Assembly (NCBI GenBank): GCA_017642965.1
Contig: JAEPOJ010000009.1
Location: 41,854 to 105,853, forward strand
Source: Phycisphaerales bacterium
GTDB taxonomy: Bacteria > Planctomycetota > Phycisphaerae > Phycisphaerales > UBA1924
Direction of reading: 5' to 3'
DNA length: 64,000 nt
A model generated the notes under the pieces. The model was given only the letters and a program-made list of their open reading frames with translations. It was not told the origin of the DNA and ran no database searches. The number at the start of each line of letters is the position of its first letter. Positions within the stretch are counted from its first letter, which is position 1. Positions 26,725 through 34,363 of the stretch are shown here, in pieces. Position numbers and translations under genes: made by a program.

Positions 26725-26978
26725 GTGGGCTCCGTTTGGTTGGCGTGGACCGTGGCCCACGGGAAATGCGAAGGGGCAGACCCTGCAATGCGGGCCCGAG
26801 TATGGGCCCTGATATGGGGTATCGGCTGAACCCTTACGGGAGACTGAACTCCCAAGGGTCTCCGATGATTCCCATCGGTATCGGGCGTCGCACAGCATGC
26901 AGCCCGCACAGGACCCGATGCACGTTGTACGTGCGAACCGATAAAAAGTTGCCGTTTCACGGGCCTCAAAGCGTGCGC

Positions 26979-28238
26979 TCAGTGCGGCGAGGGCGCTGGG
27001 GGGATCTCCCTAATCCGGCTCTTCCGCAGCAGACGCCAGCCGATGAGCATCGATCCGATCACGGCCGCGCTCACGAGCACGATCACCCAGTAGCGGAACG
27101 CGTCGTCCTCGTTGCCAGACAAGCCGACCCCCGCCAGCCCGCACAGCGGCCCGAGCGTGTAGCCCATACCGATCATCGCCTCGTGCTTGCCCCCCGCATC
27201 AACCTCGGCATTCCCGACCGCCATCGCATAATACAACGCGCCGTAATAAGTTATGGCGATACCGCACCCCGTGATCGCCAGGGCCGCAACGAGAAAAACA
27301 GTTCCAACGCCAGAAGTGAGCATGGGCGAGAGCATCACGCTGGCAAAGCCCAGGAGCATCATCCCAAGCCCAATCCACGGCATTGACCAGCGGCCGTGCC
27401 AGCCGTGCCAACGCTCGAGCAACACAAACACAAACACGCGCGATGTCAGCCAGGCGCTGGCGATCGGCGTCATCCAGTGGACCGGCACACCCATGCGACT
27501 CTCGACAATCGGCAGCAGCGGCGAAAGAGCCGACAACACGATGTACGACGCGATCAGCAGCACCCGGAACAGCGTGAGCAGGCGGGCATACTCCGCGGGC
27601 ACCGTCTCGTGATCCGAACTCAGATGCCGAGGCGGGTAGCGGGGGAACCAGCGCAGCAGCACGCACATGAGAAAATGCGCTACGCCCAGCAACGCAAGAA
27701 TCACGAACGGTCGCTGCTCGAGCAGCGGCGCCATCCCCCAGAACGCCGCCACAAGAGCGCCGGACCAGACGATGTTGAACTTCCCGACCGCGGACCGCAG
27801 CGCCCGATCGCGTCGCCCGCCAGAGATGTACGACTCGACGATCGGCCAGAGCACCCCGGTCATGGGGGAGAAGACCAGGATCAGCCCCCACAGGGCCAGC
27901 TCCAGCAGGGCCGGCGCAAACCGCTGGGTCAGAATGGGGAGGAAGCACACGCCGCCGATGACCACAAGCACCACCGCCAGCAGGGCCCTGGGTGTGGCGT
28001 TGTTCCCCCGATCCGACAGGCGCTTGACGATCGGTCCCGACGCCAACGCGCCCACGATGTACGCCCCCCCGAGCACCAGCGCTAGCAGCAGGTTCATCGT
28101 GCGTGTGTAACCAAGGCCCTCCGTCGCGATAAAGGAGAAGCCGTTGGTCACCGCCCCCGTCCCCAGCGAGCCAAGGAAGGTGAGCGTCAGAACCGCCACG
28201 AGCGGCGTCGGCGTGATTTGCGTCCGGGTCGTTGCCAT
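26979..28238 (-). CDS. MFS transporter
   Basis: The protein has 419 residues and about 12 hydrophobic helices with a polar central loop (about 200-225), the general layout of major facilitator transporters. The loop after helix 2 (GPIVKRLSDRGNN) is the MFS signature region. The substrate cannot be assigned. It is transcribed alone; the 254 nt between it and the S41 gene hold two small inverted repeats (26838-26853 and 26862-26877) and no gene. Its promoter probably overlaps that of the divergent tRNA-Arg. Confidence 0.8.
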   Translation of the reverse strand: MATTRTQITPTPLVAVLTLTFLGSLGTGAVTNGFSFIATEGLGYTRTMNLLLALVLGGAYIVGALASGPIVKRLSDRGNNATPRALLAVVLVVIGGVCFLPILTQRFAPALLELALWGLILVFSPMTGVLWPIVESYISGGRRDRALRSAVGKFNIVWSGALVAAFWGMAPLLEQRPFVILALLGVAHFLMCVLLRWFPRYPPRHLSSDHETVPAEYARLLTLFRVLLIASYIVLSALSPLLPIVESRMGVPVHWMTPIASAWLTSRVFVFVLLERWHGWHGRWSMPWIGLGMMLLGFASVMLSPMLTSGVGTVFLVAALAITGCGIAITYYGALYYAMAVGNAEVDAGGKHEAMIGMGYTLGPLCGLAGVGLSGNEDDAFRYWVIVLVSAAVIGSMLIGWRLLRKSRIREIPPAPSPH

Positions 28239-28260
28239 GCGTGAAGCGCGATCGTAGACT
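28232..28260 (+). promoter_or_regulatory. Sigma70-like promoter of tRNA-Arg
   Basis: TTGCCA (28232-28237), a 17-nt spacer and TAGACT (28255-28260) lie about 40 nt upstream of the tRNA. The -35 box overlaps the start codon of the divergent MFS gene. A 7-bp palindrome (CGCGGGG/CCCCGCG, 28271-28287) lies in the transcribed leader. Confidence 0.6.
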
Positions 28261-28300
28261 CAGTGCTGATCGCGGGGAATCCCCGCGACGACAATCCGCT

Positions 28301-28374
28301 GGTCCCGTAGCTCAATTGGATAGAGCGTTGGCCTCCGAAGCCAAAGGTTCTGCGTTCGAATCGCAGCGGGATCG
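28301..28374 (+). tRNA. tRNA-Arg (anticodon CCG)
   Basis: A complete cloverleaf of 74 nt. The acceptor stem GGTCCCG/CGGGATC has one G-T pair, the D-stem is GCTC/GAGC, the anticodon stem TTGGC/GCCAA holds loop CTCCGAA (anticodon CCG at 28335-28337), and the T-arm CTGCG/CGCAG holds TTCGAAT. CCA is not encoded. It reads CGG arginine codons. Confidence 0.95.
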
Positions 28375-28383
28375 TTTGCTCGA

Positions 28384-28414
28384 CCAGCCAACAAGCATGA
28401 CGCTCGTTGGCTGG
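28384..28414 (+). terminator. Hairpin downstream of tRNA-Arg, probable weak terminator
   Basis: A 9-bp perfect stem CCAGCCAAC/GTTGGCTGG, extended by an inner AGC/GCT, lies 10 nt after the tRNA. Only a broken T-run (CTTCGTTTA) follows, so it may serve 3' processing as much as termination. Confidence 0.5.
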
Positions 28415-28544
28415 CTTCGTTTACTCATAGAGCTGTGTAGACGCAGGCCGCCATCGCACGCACCAAGCTGTGGCTTTTAAGCACTGTATGCCTCACCTTT
28501 GTGATGTTGCGATTATCTATGACATAGTCCTCCTGATCGCTCTG

Positions 28545-28550
28545 TATACT
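28545..28550 (+). promoter_or_regulatory. Candidate -10 box for the low-GC lipoprotein gene
   Basis: TATACT lies about 118 nt before the ATG at 28669. No well-spaced -35 is present. The surrounding 28415-28668 stretch is noticeably less GC-rich than the rest of the window and holds no supported gene. Confidence 0.35.
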
Positions 28551-28668
28551 TAGTGCATGTGGCGTTCGTGAGCGGCTCTCCACCTGACAAGTTCGCCAAT
28601 CGATCACTCATCTGTGCAAACGCGGGTAGGACGCGTTTTGCTGTGGTAATGCATGTAGAGGGGCAAAG

Positions 28669-29865
28669 ATGGTATCAATCTCGCGCACGAAGTTTTTGAC
28701 CTGTGTTTTCACAATCTGGGCGGGCGTCATATGTGGGGCAGGGTGCTCGACCACTCTTCCAGATATGAAGCCTTTCGCTGATTCGACGGCAAGCCTACAC
28801 ATGGGGATGAGCGATGTAGGCGAACTCACCGTTGCTCGTCTGGCGGACGGTAAGAAAGTACAGGCGCCAAGCCCAGGGGCGACGCCGTCTGAGGCATATC
28901 GATTCCAGCAACTCTGGAAAACACGAACCTTCGCGAGCCAATCAATGATGAGCTATGCGGATTCGCTCGCAGCGCTCGTAGACGCGGGTAACAACTCAGC
29001 CCAAGCCGCCGACCAACTGGGCGAAACGGTCAGCGGCATCGCATCGCTGATCCCCGGAGGCGTGGGATACCTTACGCCATCAGTTGTGGAACTGGGCACA
29101 AAGCTCGTCGAAACCGGGATCAAAGTGAAAGCCGCTACCAGTCTTGCGAAAGCTGTTGAAGCGGCTGATCCTGCAGTGCAAGGGCTCGCAGATCTGCTCC
29201 TTGAGGACCTAGCAGATGTAGAAGAGTTGTACGTTTCAACGCACGAAGCAATCGAAGGTGAACGCTATCTGCTCAGCAGCACGGATTACTTCAAATCACA
29301 TCGCGTATTAACAAATGCGCAGATACAGTTAGACACGTTGCGGGCCAAGGAAAACTCACGCCGTGCGTCGATCAATGAGTCGATCGAACTGCTGCGGGAG
29401 CAGGAATCCTTCCAACGGCAGGCGCTGGCGAAGACGCAAGCTGAGATTCGTGATGGGGAAGGTCAACTCACTGAGGATGAGCTGGATGCACTGAGATCGA
29501 GGGCGAATGATCACGCCGAGTCGATGCATCAGGCCGCAGCGATGGCCAGCGAGTACGAGGATCGCATCAATGATGAAGTGATGGCTGCGATCCAAATCGT
29601 CAATAGTGCGAACGCGGATTTCGCTCCGCACTGGGAAAGACGACAGGCGCACAAGGCCGAACGCGACTACTTCCACAAACTGATCAACTCTACGAGAGAA
29701 TCTGTGAACGCATGGAAATCGGCTCACGCCGATATCGCACGAGCCATCGAAGAGGGAAGGCAGCCCAACTGGCGTGCACTGCTCGGTGAGGTCAAAGAGA
29801 TACATGAACTCGTCGAAGCGATCGAGCAGGAAATGAAAGCCGCGGACTCAACTCCGCCCGAATGA
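28669..29865 (+). CDS. Orphan lipoprotein with long helical/coiled-coil body
   Basis: The protein has 398 residues. It has a lipoprotein signal peptide (VICGAGCSTT; lipidated Cys near 26), a helical region with an amphipathic Ala/Gly/Val stretch (about 120-180: SGIASLIPGGVGYLTPSVVE and what follows), then long charged helices likely to form coiled coils (about 230-395). No family is recognised. Base composition is clearly less GC-rich than neighbouring genes, and codon choice is more mixed, consistent with horizontal acquisition beside the tRNA-Arg gene. It is followed after 50 nt by a second low-GC helical gene, probably in one operon. Being a lipoprotein, it should face the periplasm or outer membrane. 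Confidence 0.7.
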   Translation: MVSISRTKFLTCVFTIWAGVICGAGCSTTLPDMKPFADSTASLHMGMSDVGELTVARLADGKKVQAPSPGATPSEAYRFQQLWKTRTFASQSMMSYADSLAALVDAGNNSAQAADQLGETVSGIASLIPGGVGYLTPSVVELGTKLVETGIKVKAATSLAKAVEAADPAVQGLADLLLEDLADVEELYVSTHEAIEGERYLLSSTDYFKSHRVLTNAQIQLDTLRAKENSRRASINESIELLREQESFQRQALAKTQAEIRDGEGQLTEDELDALRSRANDHAESMHQAAAMASEYEDRINDEVMAAIQIVNSANADFAPHWERRQAHKAERDYFHKLINSTRESVNAWKSAHADIARAIEEGRQPNWRALLGEVKEIHELVEAIEQEMKAADSTPPE

Positions 29866-29915
29866 AGATCGGCTGATACATCTGACCGTTACATTCCATG
29901 ATGAGGGGATAGCAA

Positions 29916-30383
29916 ATGAATAGCTTAGAGAAAGCCACGAACAAGTTTATCGAGATCGCTGGAAAAATTACAGACAGCACGACAAAGGATGAGCGAACGG
30001 TGATCAAGCAAGAGCTCTACGATTTTCGAGCGACGCTGCCACAGACAATCGAGTTTGACGAGCTGCGAGACGCCGTGACCAATACCCGAATCAAGCTGAA
30101 CCGCTCGATCAGCGCGGATGCGCTGCAGCGTATTCAGGATCGGACTGACAGCGTGATACGGTTCACGACCGCGATCAATACCATAACAGCGAAGGCGGAA
30201 CAAGATGCAGCCCAGGCACGCTTGGATAAACTTCAACGCATTCTTACGGTCACGAAAAAAATCGCAACTACTGCGTTGGAGGTGCAGAAATCCATCCAAG
30301 AGGATCGCAAAGACGATGCATACGCTGCAATTGATACGATTCTTCAGGAACTCGACAAGCTCGACGACAACAGTAATCCCTGA
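29916..30383 (+). CDS. Orphan small all-helical protein
   Basis: The protein has 155 residues, almost wholly charged and helical, with no signal peptide and no transmembrane segment; repeated heptad-like spacing of Ile/Leu suggests a helical bundle or coiled coil. No family is recognised. AGGGG lies 9 nt before the ATG. Composition is as low in GC as the preceding lipoprotein gene, with which it probably forms a two-gene unit. It may be a cytosolic partner, but the lipoprotein lies on the other side of the membrane, so direct contact is not obvious. Confidence 0.65.
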   Translation: MNSLEKATNKFIEIAGKITDSTTKDERTVIKQELYDFRATLPQTIEFDELRDAVTNTRIKLNRSISADALQRIQDRTDSVIRFTTAINTITAKAEQDAAQARLDKLQRILTVTKKIATTALEVQKSIQEDRKDDAYAAIDTILQELDKLDDNSNP

Positions 30384-30415
30384 TTGATTACGGCAACCCG
30401 GCCCCCTCGCGCGTG

Positions 30416-30421
30416 TATATT
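30416..30421 (+). promoter_or_regulatory. Candidate -10 box of a leaderless gene
   Basis: TATATT ends 5 nt before the ATG at 30427, in a stretch without a Shine-Dalgarno sequence. Confidence 0.4.
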
Positions 30422-30426
30422 GTTCC

Positions 30427-32163
30427 ATGCGCAAGCTCCTCACTATCCTCGGCGTGATCGCACTCTTCCTCCTCCTCGCACTCGCGGCTCTTGGGGGGTG
30501 GGCGTATTACCAGTTCCTCTACACAACACCGCTCACCCCGCAGGAGATCGAAGACCTCCACGTCGATTGGCAAGACGCCACGCGGGGCAACTGGACACCC
30601 TGGTGGGACCCGGGCAGCGGCGAACCCGTCTGGAACCCGGGTGCCAGTTTCAACGCCTGGCTGGAGACCGTGCCCGAAGAGGACAAGGCCTGGCCGTTGA
30701 TGCTTAAGGCCTACTTCGACCACAAGGCGATCTTCGACCACGATCTCCTGGGCACAATCCCGACCAACGAGCACGACTGGGCACAACTCGAGCCCACGCT
30801 CGCCACGGCGGACGCTGACGCCGCGCTCACCAAGGTCATCGAGGCGTTCCACAAACCCGTCCTCGGCGCGTGGTGGAGCAACACCGACATGGAACCCTAC
30901 GAGCACGCCGCACAGGTGGCCTACGCCGAGTCCAACCCGGAGACCGAGCCGGGTGAGCGTGAAGTCTACCACCCCGGTCCCATGACGTTCGATTCCCAGG
31001 CGAACACGGCCATGATCGAGGTCCTCCTGCCTTCGCTCGGGAGACAACGCAACCTGACCAACTTCGCCCGGAGCAAGGCGGCCTACGAACTGCAGCTGGG
31101 GAACGCCGAGACCTTCGTCTCCGCGATGGAGGCCACGCTCGCGGGCTCCGACCTCGCCCTCGAGATCCCGACGCTGATCGGCGTGCTCGTCGAGACAGCG
31201 GTCGAGCACATCACCCTCGAAACCATCGACTGGGCGCTGGCGAACCACCGCGATGAGTTCGATGAACCCATGCTCGCGCGTCTGGAGCACGCGCTGGCAC
31301 AGCACGCCGACGCCAGCTACGTCTGGCAGGGAGAAGCGATGATGGTGAACGACACCATCCGGCGAATATCCGACGATCACGGCGCCATCAAGCTGAGCAC
31401 ACTCCAAGCCATCGAGAGCGACTACGGTTTCATGGGCGGCGGCCTCGGCGAGCCGGTGAATCTACCCGACGCCGAACTGCACGCCTCATCACAACGAGCG
31501 ATCCTCGTGGACCTGCTCGTCCTGCGGAGCGTCAGCGGGCAGGCAGAGCTGCCCTGGGACGGGCAACCCACCGACAGTTGGCAGTTCTTCGAGCAGGAAC
31601 GCCCCAAGCTCAACTTCATCTCCGCCCGCTTCCTCGACATCATGCTCCCCGCCCTCGAGAAAGCGTCCGAACGCATCCGCCACCACACACAGTCAGTCGT
31701 CGCCCTCCGCCTCGGGATCGCGGCCCACCGCCATTTCGAACGCCACGGGGCGTTCCCGGAGACTATCGAGGGCATCGACGACGACCTGATCACGTTCGAG
31801 CCGATAGACGTGTTTACCGGCAACCCGCTCGGCTACACGCTCACGAGCGATGGCCCCCTCGTCTACTCCGTCGGCCCCGACCGCGTCGACAACGCAGGCA
31901 CGCAGGGCTGGGACACCGAGGAGGCGTGGGACGGCACACCGTACCGAGTCAAGAAACGCATCGAGTGGTGGACCACCGAGCAGGCCGCCGCGTACGCGAG
32001 CGACACGTCCGCCCAGTGGGACTGGGTCCTCTTCCCGATCCCGCAAGACGAGGAGCCGTCGCCAGAAGCCGAGTACGACCCCGACTGGGACCTCAAGCAG
32101 GACGGCATGTTCACCGAGGAAGGCGGTGCCAAGAACGCGCCGGAGGACGGCGAGGACGGCTGA
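30427..32163 (+). CDS. Large membrane-anchored planctomycete-type protein
   Basis: The protein has 578 residues. It has one N-terminal transmembrane helix (ILGVIALFLLLALAALGGWA), a long helical extracytoplasmic region with many Trp/Asp/Glu residues, and a C-terminal segment HGAFPETIEGI followed by DVFTGNPLGYTL and LVYSVGPDRVDN that resembles the C-terminus of planctomycete type II secretion pseudopilin-like proteins. No enzyme motif is visible. High GC resumes at this gene, which marks the right edge of the low-GC pair. The end is acidic. It converges on nth. Confidence 0.65.
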   Translation: MRKLLTILGVIALFLLLALAALGGWAYYQFLYTTPLTPQEIEDLHVDWQDATRGNWTPWWDPGSGEPVWNPGASFNAWLETVPEEDKAWPLMLKAYFDHKAIFDHDLLGTIPTNEHDWAQLEPTLATADADAALTKVIEAFHKPVLGAWWSNTDMEPYEHAAQVAYAESNPETEPGEREVYHPGPMTFDSQANTAMIEVLLPSLGRQRNLTNFARSKAAYELQLGNAETFVSAMEATLAGSDLALEIPTLIGVLVETAVEHITLETIDWALANHRDEFDEPMLARLEHALAQHADASYVWQGEAMMVNDTIRRISDDHGAIKLSTLQAIESDYGFMGGGLGEPVNLPDAELHASSQRAILVDLLVLRSVSGQAELPWDGQPTDSWQFFEQERPKLNFISARFLDIMLPALEKASERIRHHTQSVVALRLGIAAHRHFERHGAFPETIEGIDDDLITFEPIDVFTGNPLGYTLTSDGPLVYSVGPDRVDNAGTQGWDTEEAWDGTPYRVKKRIEWWTTEQAAAYASDTSAQWDWVLFPIPQDEEPSPEAEYDPDWDLKQDGMFTEEGGAKNAPEDGEDG

Positions 32164-32166
32164 CCA

Positions 32167-32961
32167 TCACTTCTTCTTCGAAGTCTGTTTCTTGCTCGTC
32201 TTCTTCCCGGCCTTCTTCTTTGACGACTTCGTCGGCAAGGGCTTGTCGCAGTTCACCCCAAACTTCTGACAGATCGGATGATCGTGCCCGCAGTTCGGGC
32301 GGGCCGTGCACGCGTAGCGACCGTGGAATACGAACTGGTGCCCGAGGCGTGACCACAGATCACGCGGGAACAGGGCCATCAGGCGCTTCTCGATGATGGC
32401 GGTGTTCATGTTGGGGTCGTCGGTCAGCCCGAGCCGCCAGCTGAGGCGCTGCACGTGGGTATCCACGACGAAGCCGACGTTGATGTCGAACGCGTTGCCC
32501 AGCACCACGTTCGCCGTCTTGCGGGCCACACCGCGCAGCGTGAGCAGGTCTTCCATGTTCCCGGGGACTTCGCCGTCGTACTCCTCTACAACACGCGTCA
32601 TCGCCTCATGGATCGACTTGGCCTTGTTACGGTACAGCCCGATCGTCTTGATGTACGGCTCGATCGTATCCGGCGAGGCATCCGCATAATCCTGCGGCGT
32701 CTTGAATGCCTTGAACAGCTCCGGCGTGGCCTTGTTCACGCCCGCATCGGTGGACTGGGCCGAGAGGATCGTTGCGATCAGCAGCTCGTGCGGATTGGAG
32801 TGGTCCAGCTCGCAGTACGCGTCCGGGTAGTGCTCCTGCAACGCATCGGCGATGCGCCTGGCCCGCCGCTTCTCCGCCGTCGTCACCTCGGGGAGCTTGA
32901 ACGGGATATCCCGCAGCCCGCGCGGGTTGTCCTTGCCCTTGGGGTGTGGATCAGCGCTCAT
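32167..32961 (-). CDS. nth: Endonuclease III (DNA glycosylase/AP lyase)
   Basis: The protein has 264 residues. The HhH-GPD core is complete: LLTLRGVARKTANVVLG carries the hairpin and catalytic Lys, and VVDTHVQRLSWRLGL the catalytic Asp. It removes oxidised pyrimidines and nicks the abasic site. Four Cys follow, but with spacing C-x5-C-x6-C-x6-C instead of the usual C-x6-C-x2-C-x5-C of the [4Fe-4S] loop, so cluster binding is uncertain. A Lys-rich tail (KKKAGKKTSKKQTSKKK) probably aids DNA binding. The ATG at 32961 overlaps the stop of the DUF4149-like gene (ATGA) and is preferred over a longer frame. Confidence 0.93.
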   Translation of the reverse strand: MSADPHPKGKDNPRGLRDIPFKLPEVTTAEKRRARRIADALQEHYPDAYCELDHSNPHELLIATILSAQSTDAGVNKATPELFKAFKTPQDYADASPDTIEPYIKTIGLYRNKAKSIHEAMTRVVEEYDGEVPGNMEDLLTLRGVARKTANVVLGNAFDINVGFVVDTHVQRLSWRLGLTDDPNMNTAIIEKRLMALFPRDLWSRLGHQFVFHGRYACTARPNCGHDHPICQKFGVNCDKPLPTKSSKKKAGKKTSKKQTSKKK

Positions 32962-33542
32962 TTGGCACCCCCGTCCGTGGCCTTGTCCTTGGCCGTAAGC
33001 GTGATGCACGCCAGCACGATATTGATCAGCACCAGGAGCGTCAGCCCTCCGAGGATCCTCGACGCCGTGCCATGAAACTCGAGAAAGCGATCCTTGTACT
33101 GATCGGCCGTGCCCGTGTCCCCCTGCGCGGCGTGCTCCCAGTACCCATTGAGCAGTCGCTGAAGCTCAGGCATGAACAGCAGCAGGTGATAGCTCAACAG
33201 CGCCAGCGTCATGCAAAGCACGATCACCCGGAAGACCCGCGCCAGCGTGTTCAGCGAGTACCCCGTCACCACCAGCAGCACGATCGTGCCCAGCGCCCCC
33301 GAAGCACACACGAACTGAATGATGTCCACGCTGAAAAACACCTTCGACGCGATCCGCCCCGCACCCAGCAGCGCATGGTCACCCTCATACCCGCCGTACG
33401 CACCCAGCGTTGGGTCGAGCTCACGCATCGTTGGAAACACAATCGCCGCCACAAGCCCCGACATGCCCACCGCCCCCATCCAGACGGAAAGGGCGACAAC
33501 ATGGAGGATCTGGCACGCGCGGGCAAGAAATACTCTGCTCAT
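32958..33542 (-). CDS. DUF4149-like integral membrane protein
   Basis: The protein has 194 residues and four hydrophobic helices. The first helix with LHVVALSVWMGAVGMSGLVA and the last segment EFHGTASRILGGLTLLVL match the style of the DUF4149 / TMEM205 family, whose function is unknown. It is coupled to nth by a 4-nt overlap. TAGGAT on the minus strand lies 6 nt before the ATG with no Shine-Dalgarno, so the mRNA is probably leaderless. Confidence 0.7.
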   Translation of the reverse strand: MSRVFLARACQILHVVALSVWMGAVGMSGLVAAIVFPTMRELDPTLGAYGGYEGDHALLGAGRIASKVFFSVDIIQFVCASGALGTIVLLVVTGYSLNTLARVFRVIVLCMTLALLSYHLLLFMPELQRLLNGYWEHAAQGDTGTADQYKDRFLEFHGTASRILGGLTLLVLINIVLACITLTAKDKATDGGAK

Positions 33543-33548
33543 GATCAG

Positions 33549-33567
33549 ATCCTAGAGCGCATATCAT
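33549..33567. promoter_or_regulatory. Back-to-back -10 boxes of divergent leaderless genes
   Basis: ATCCTA (33549-33554; TAGGAT on the minus strand) lies 6 nt from the 33542 start, and TATCAT (33562-33567) lies 6 nt from the 33574 start. Only 31 nt separate the two start codons, which leaves no room for normal leaders. Confidence 0.5.
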
Positions 33568-33573
33568 CACGGC

Positions 33574-34347
33574 ATGTTCGGCCTCCCCGACATCTCGGTC
33601 TCAGCGGCGGGTTTCTCGATGCCCCCGGGCTCGCCCGCGCGGGCGACCATCGACACCATCGCCGCACTCGGCGTCCGGGGCATCACGCTCGACGCCACCG
33701 CCCCGGGGCTGCGCCCGCGTGAGCTCTCACGCTCGGGCAGGCGCGACATCGCGTCCGTGCTCCGCCGCAACGAGCTGGAACTCGCGGGTCTCGACCTCTG
33801 GATCCCCCCGGAGCATTTCGCGGACCCCGCAACCACCCAGCGAGCCATCGACGCCGCCACGCTGGCGCTGGAGATGTCCGCGGAGCTGGCCTCGCTCGTT
33901 GGGTCCCGCTCACGCCCCGTGGTGTCGCTGGTCCTCCCCCCAGAGCTCGACAGCACCGCACACGCATCACTGGCCGCCATCGCCCAGCAGTGCGGCAGCA
34001 CGCTCGCCGATCACGCGATCATGAACGAGGACACCACGCGCGCGCCAGGCATCGGTGTCGGCATCGATCCCGTCTACTACCTCACCGATGGGCAGTCGCC
34101 GGCCAAAGCGATCACCCGGGCGGGCGATCATCTCGCCAGCGCTCGCCTCTGCGATACCAACGCGATGGGACGATGCGCCGTCGGCTCGACCGGCTCAAAG
34201 CTCGATACGACGGCTTACGCAGGGGCGTTGATCGTTTCCGGGCTGCCCTGGGTTACCCTCGACCTGCGCGGCCTGAGCGATCCCGTGACCGCCTCTTCCC
34301 GCGCGATCGCTGCGTGGAATGACGCGGGCCGACTCCCGAGAAGCTAA
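33574..34347 (+). CDS. Xylose isomerase-like TIM-barrel protein
   Basis: The protein has 257 residues. The pattern DTIAALGVRGITLDATAPGL, then LRRNELELAGLDLWIPPEHF and a terminal DLRGLSDPVTAS matches the sugar phosphate isomerase/epimerase-like TIM barrel (AP endonuclease 2 superfamily). Metal-ligand residues cannot be assigned with confidence, and the protein is short for an active isomerase (usually 270-300), so it may be a degenerate member. It is divergent from the DUF4149-like gene and converges on the large TPR gene, 16 nt away. Confidence 0.6.
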   Translation: MFGLPDISVSAAGFSMPPGSPARATIDTIAALGVRGITLDATAPGLRPRELSRSGRRDIASVLRRNELELAGLDLWIPPEHFADPATTQRAIDAATLALEMSAELASLVGSRSRPVVSLVLPPELDSTAHASLAAIAQQCGSTLADHAIMNEDTTRAPGIGVGIDPVYYLTDGQSPAKAITRAGDHLASARLCDTNAMGRCAVGSTGSKLDTTAYAGALIVSGLPWVTLDLRGLSDPVTASSRAIAAWNDAGRLPRS

Positions 34348-34363
34348 CAACCCAGCGACAGGA

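Noticed and set aside
28301..30427. An integrative element with attachment-site repeats at tRNA-Arg
   Set aside because: No copy of the tRNA 3' end was found near 30384-30430 and no integrase is present, so only a compositional anomaly is reported.
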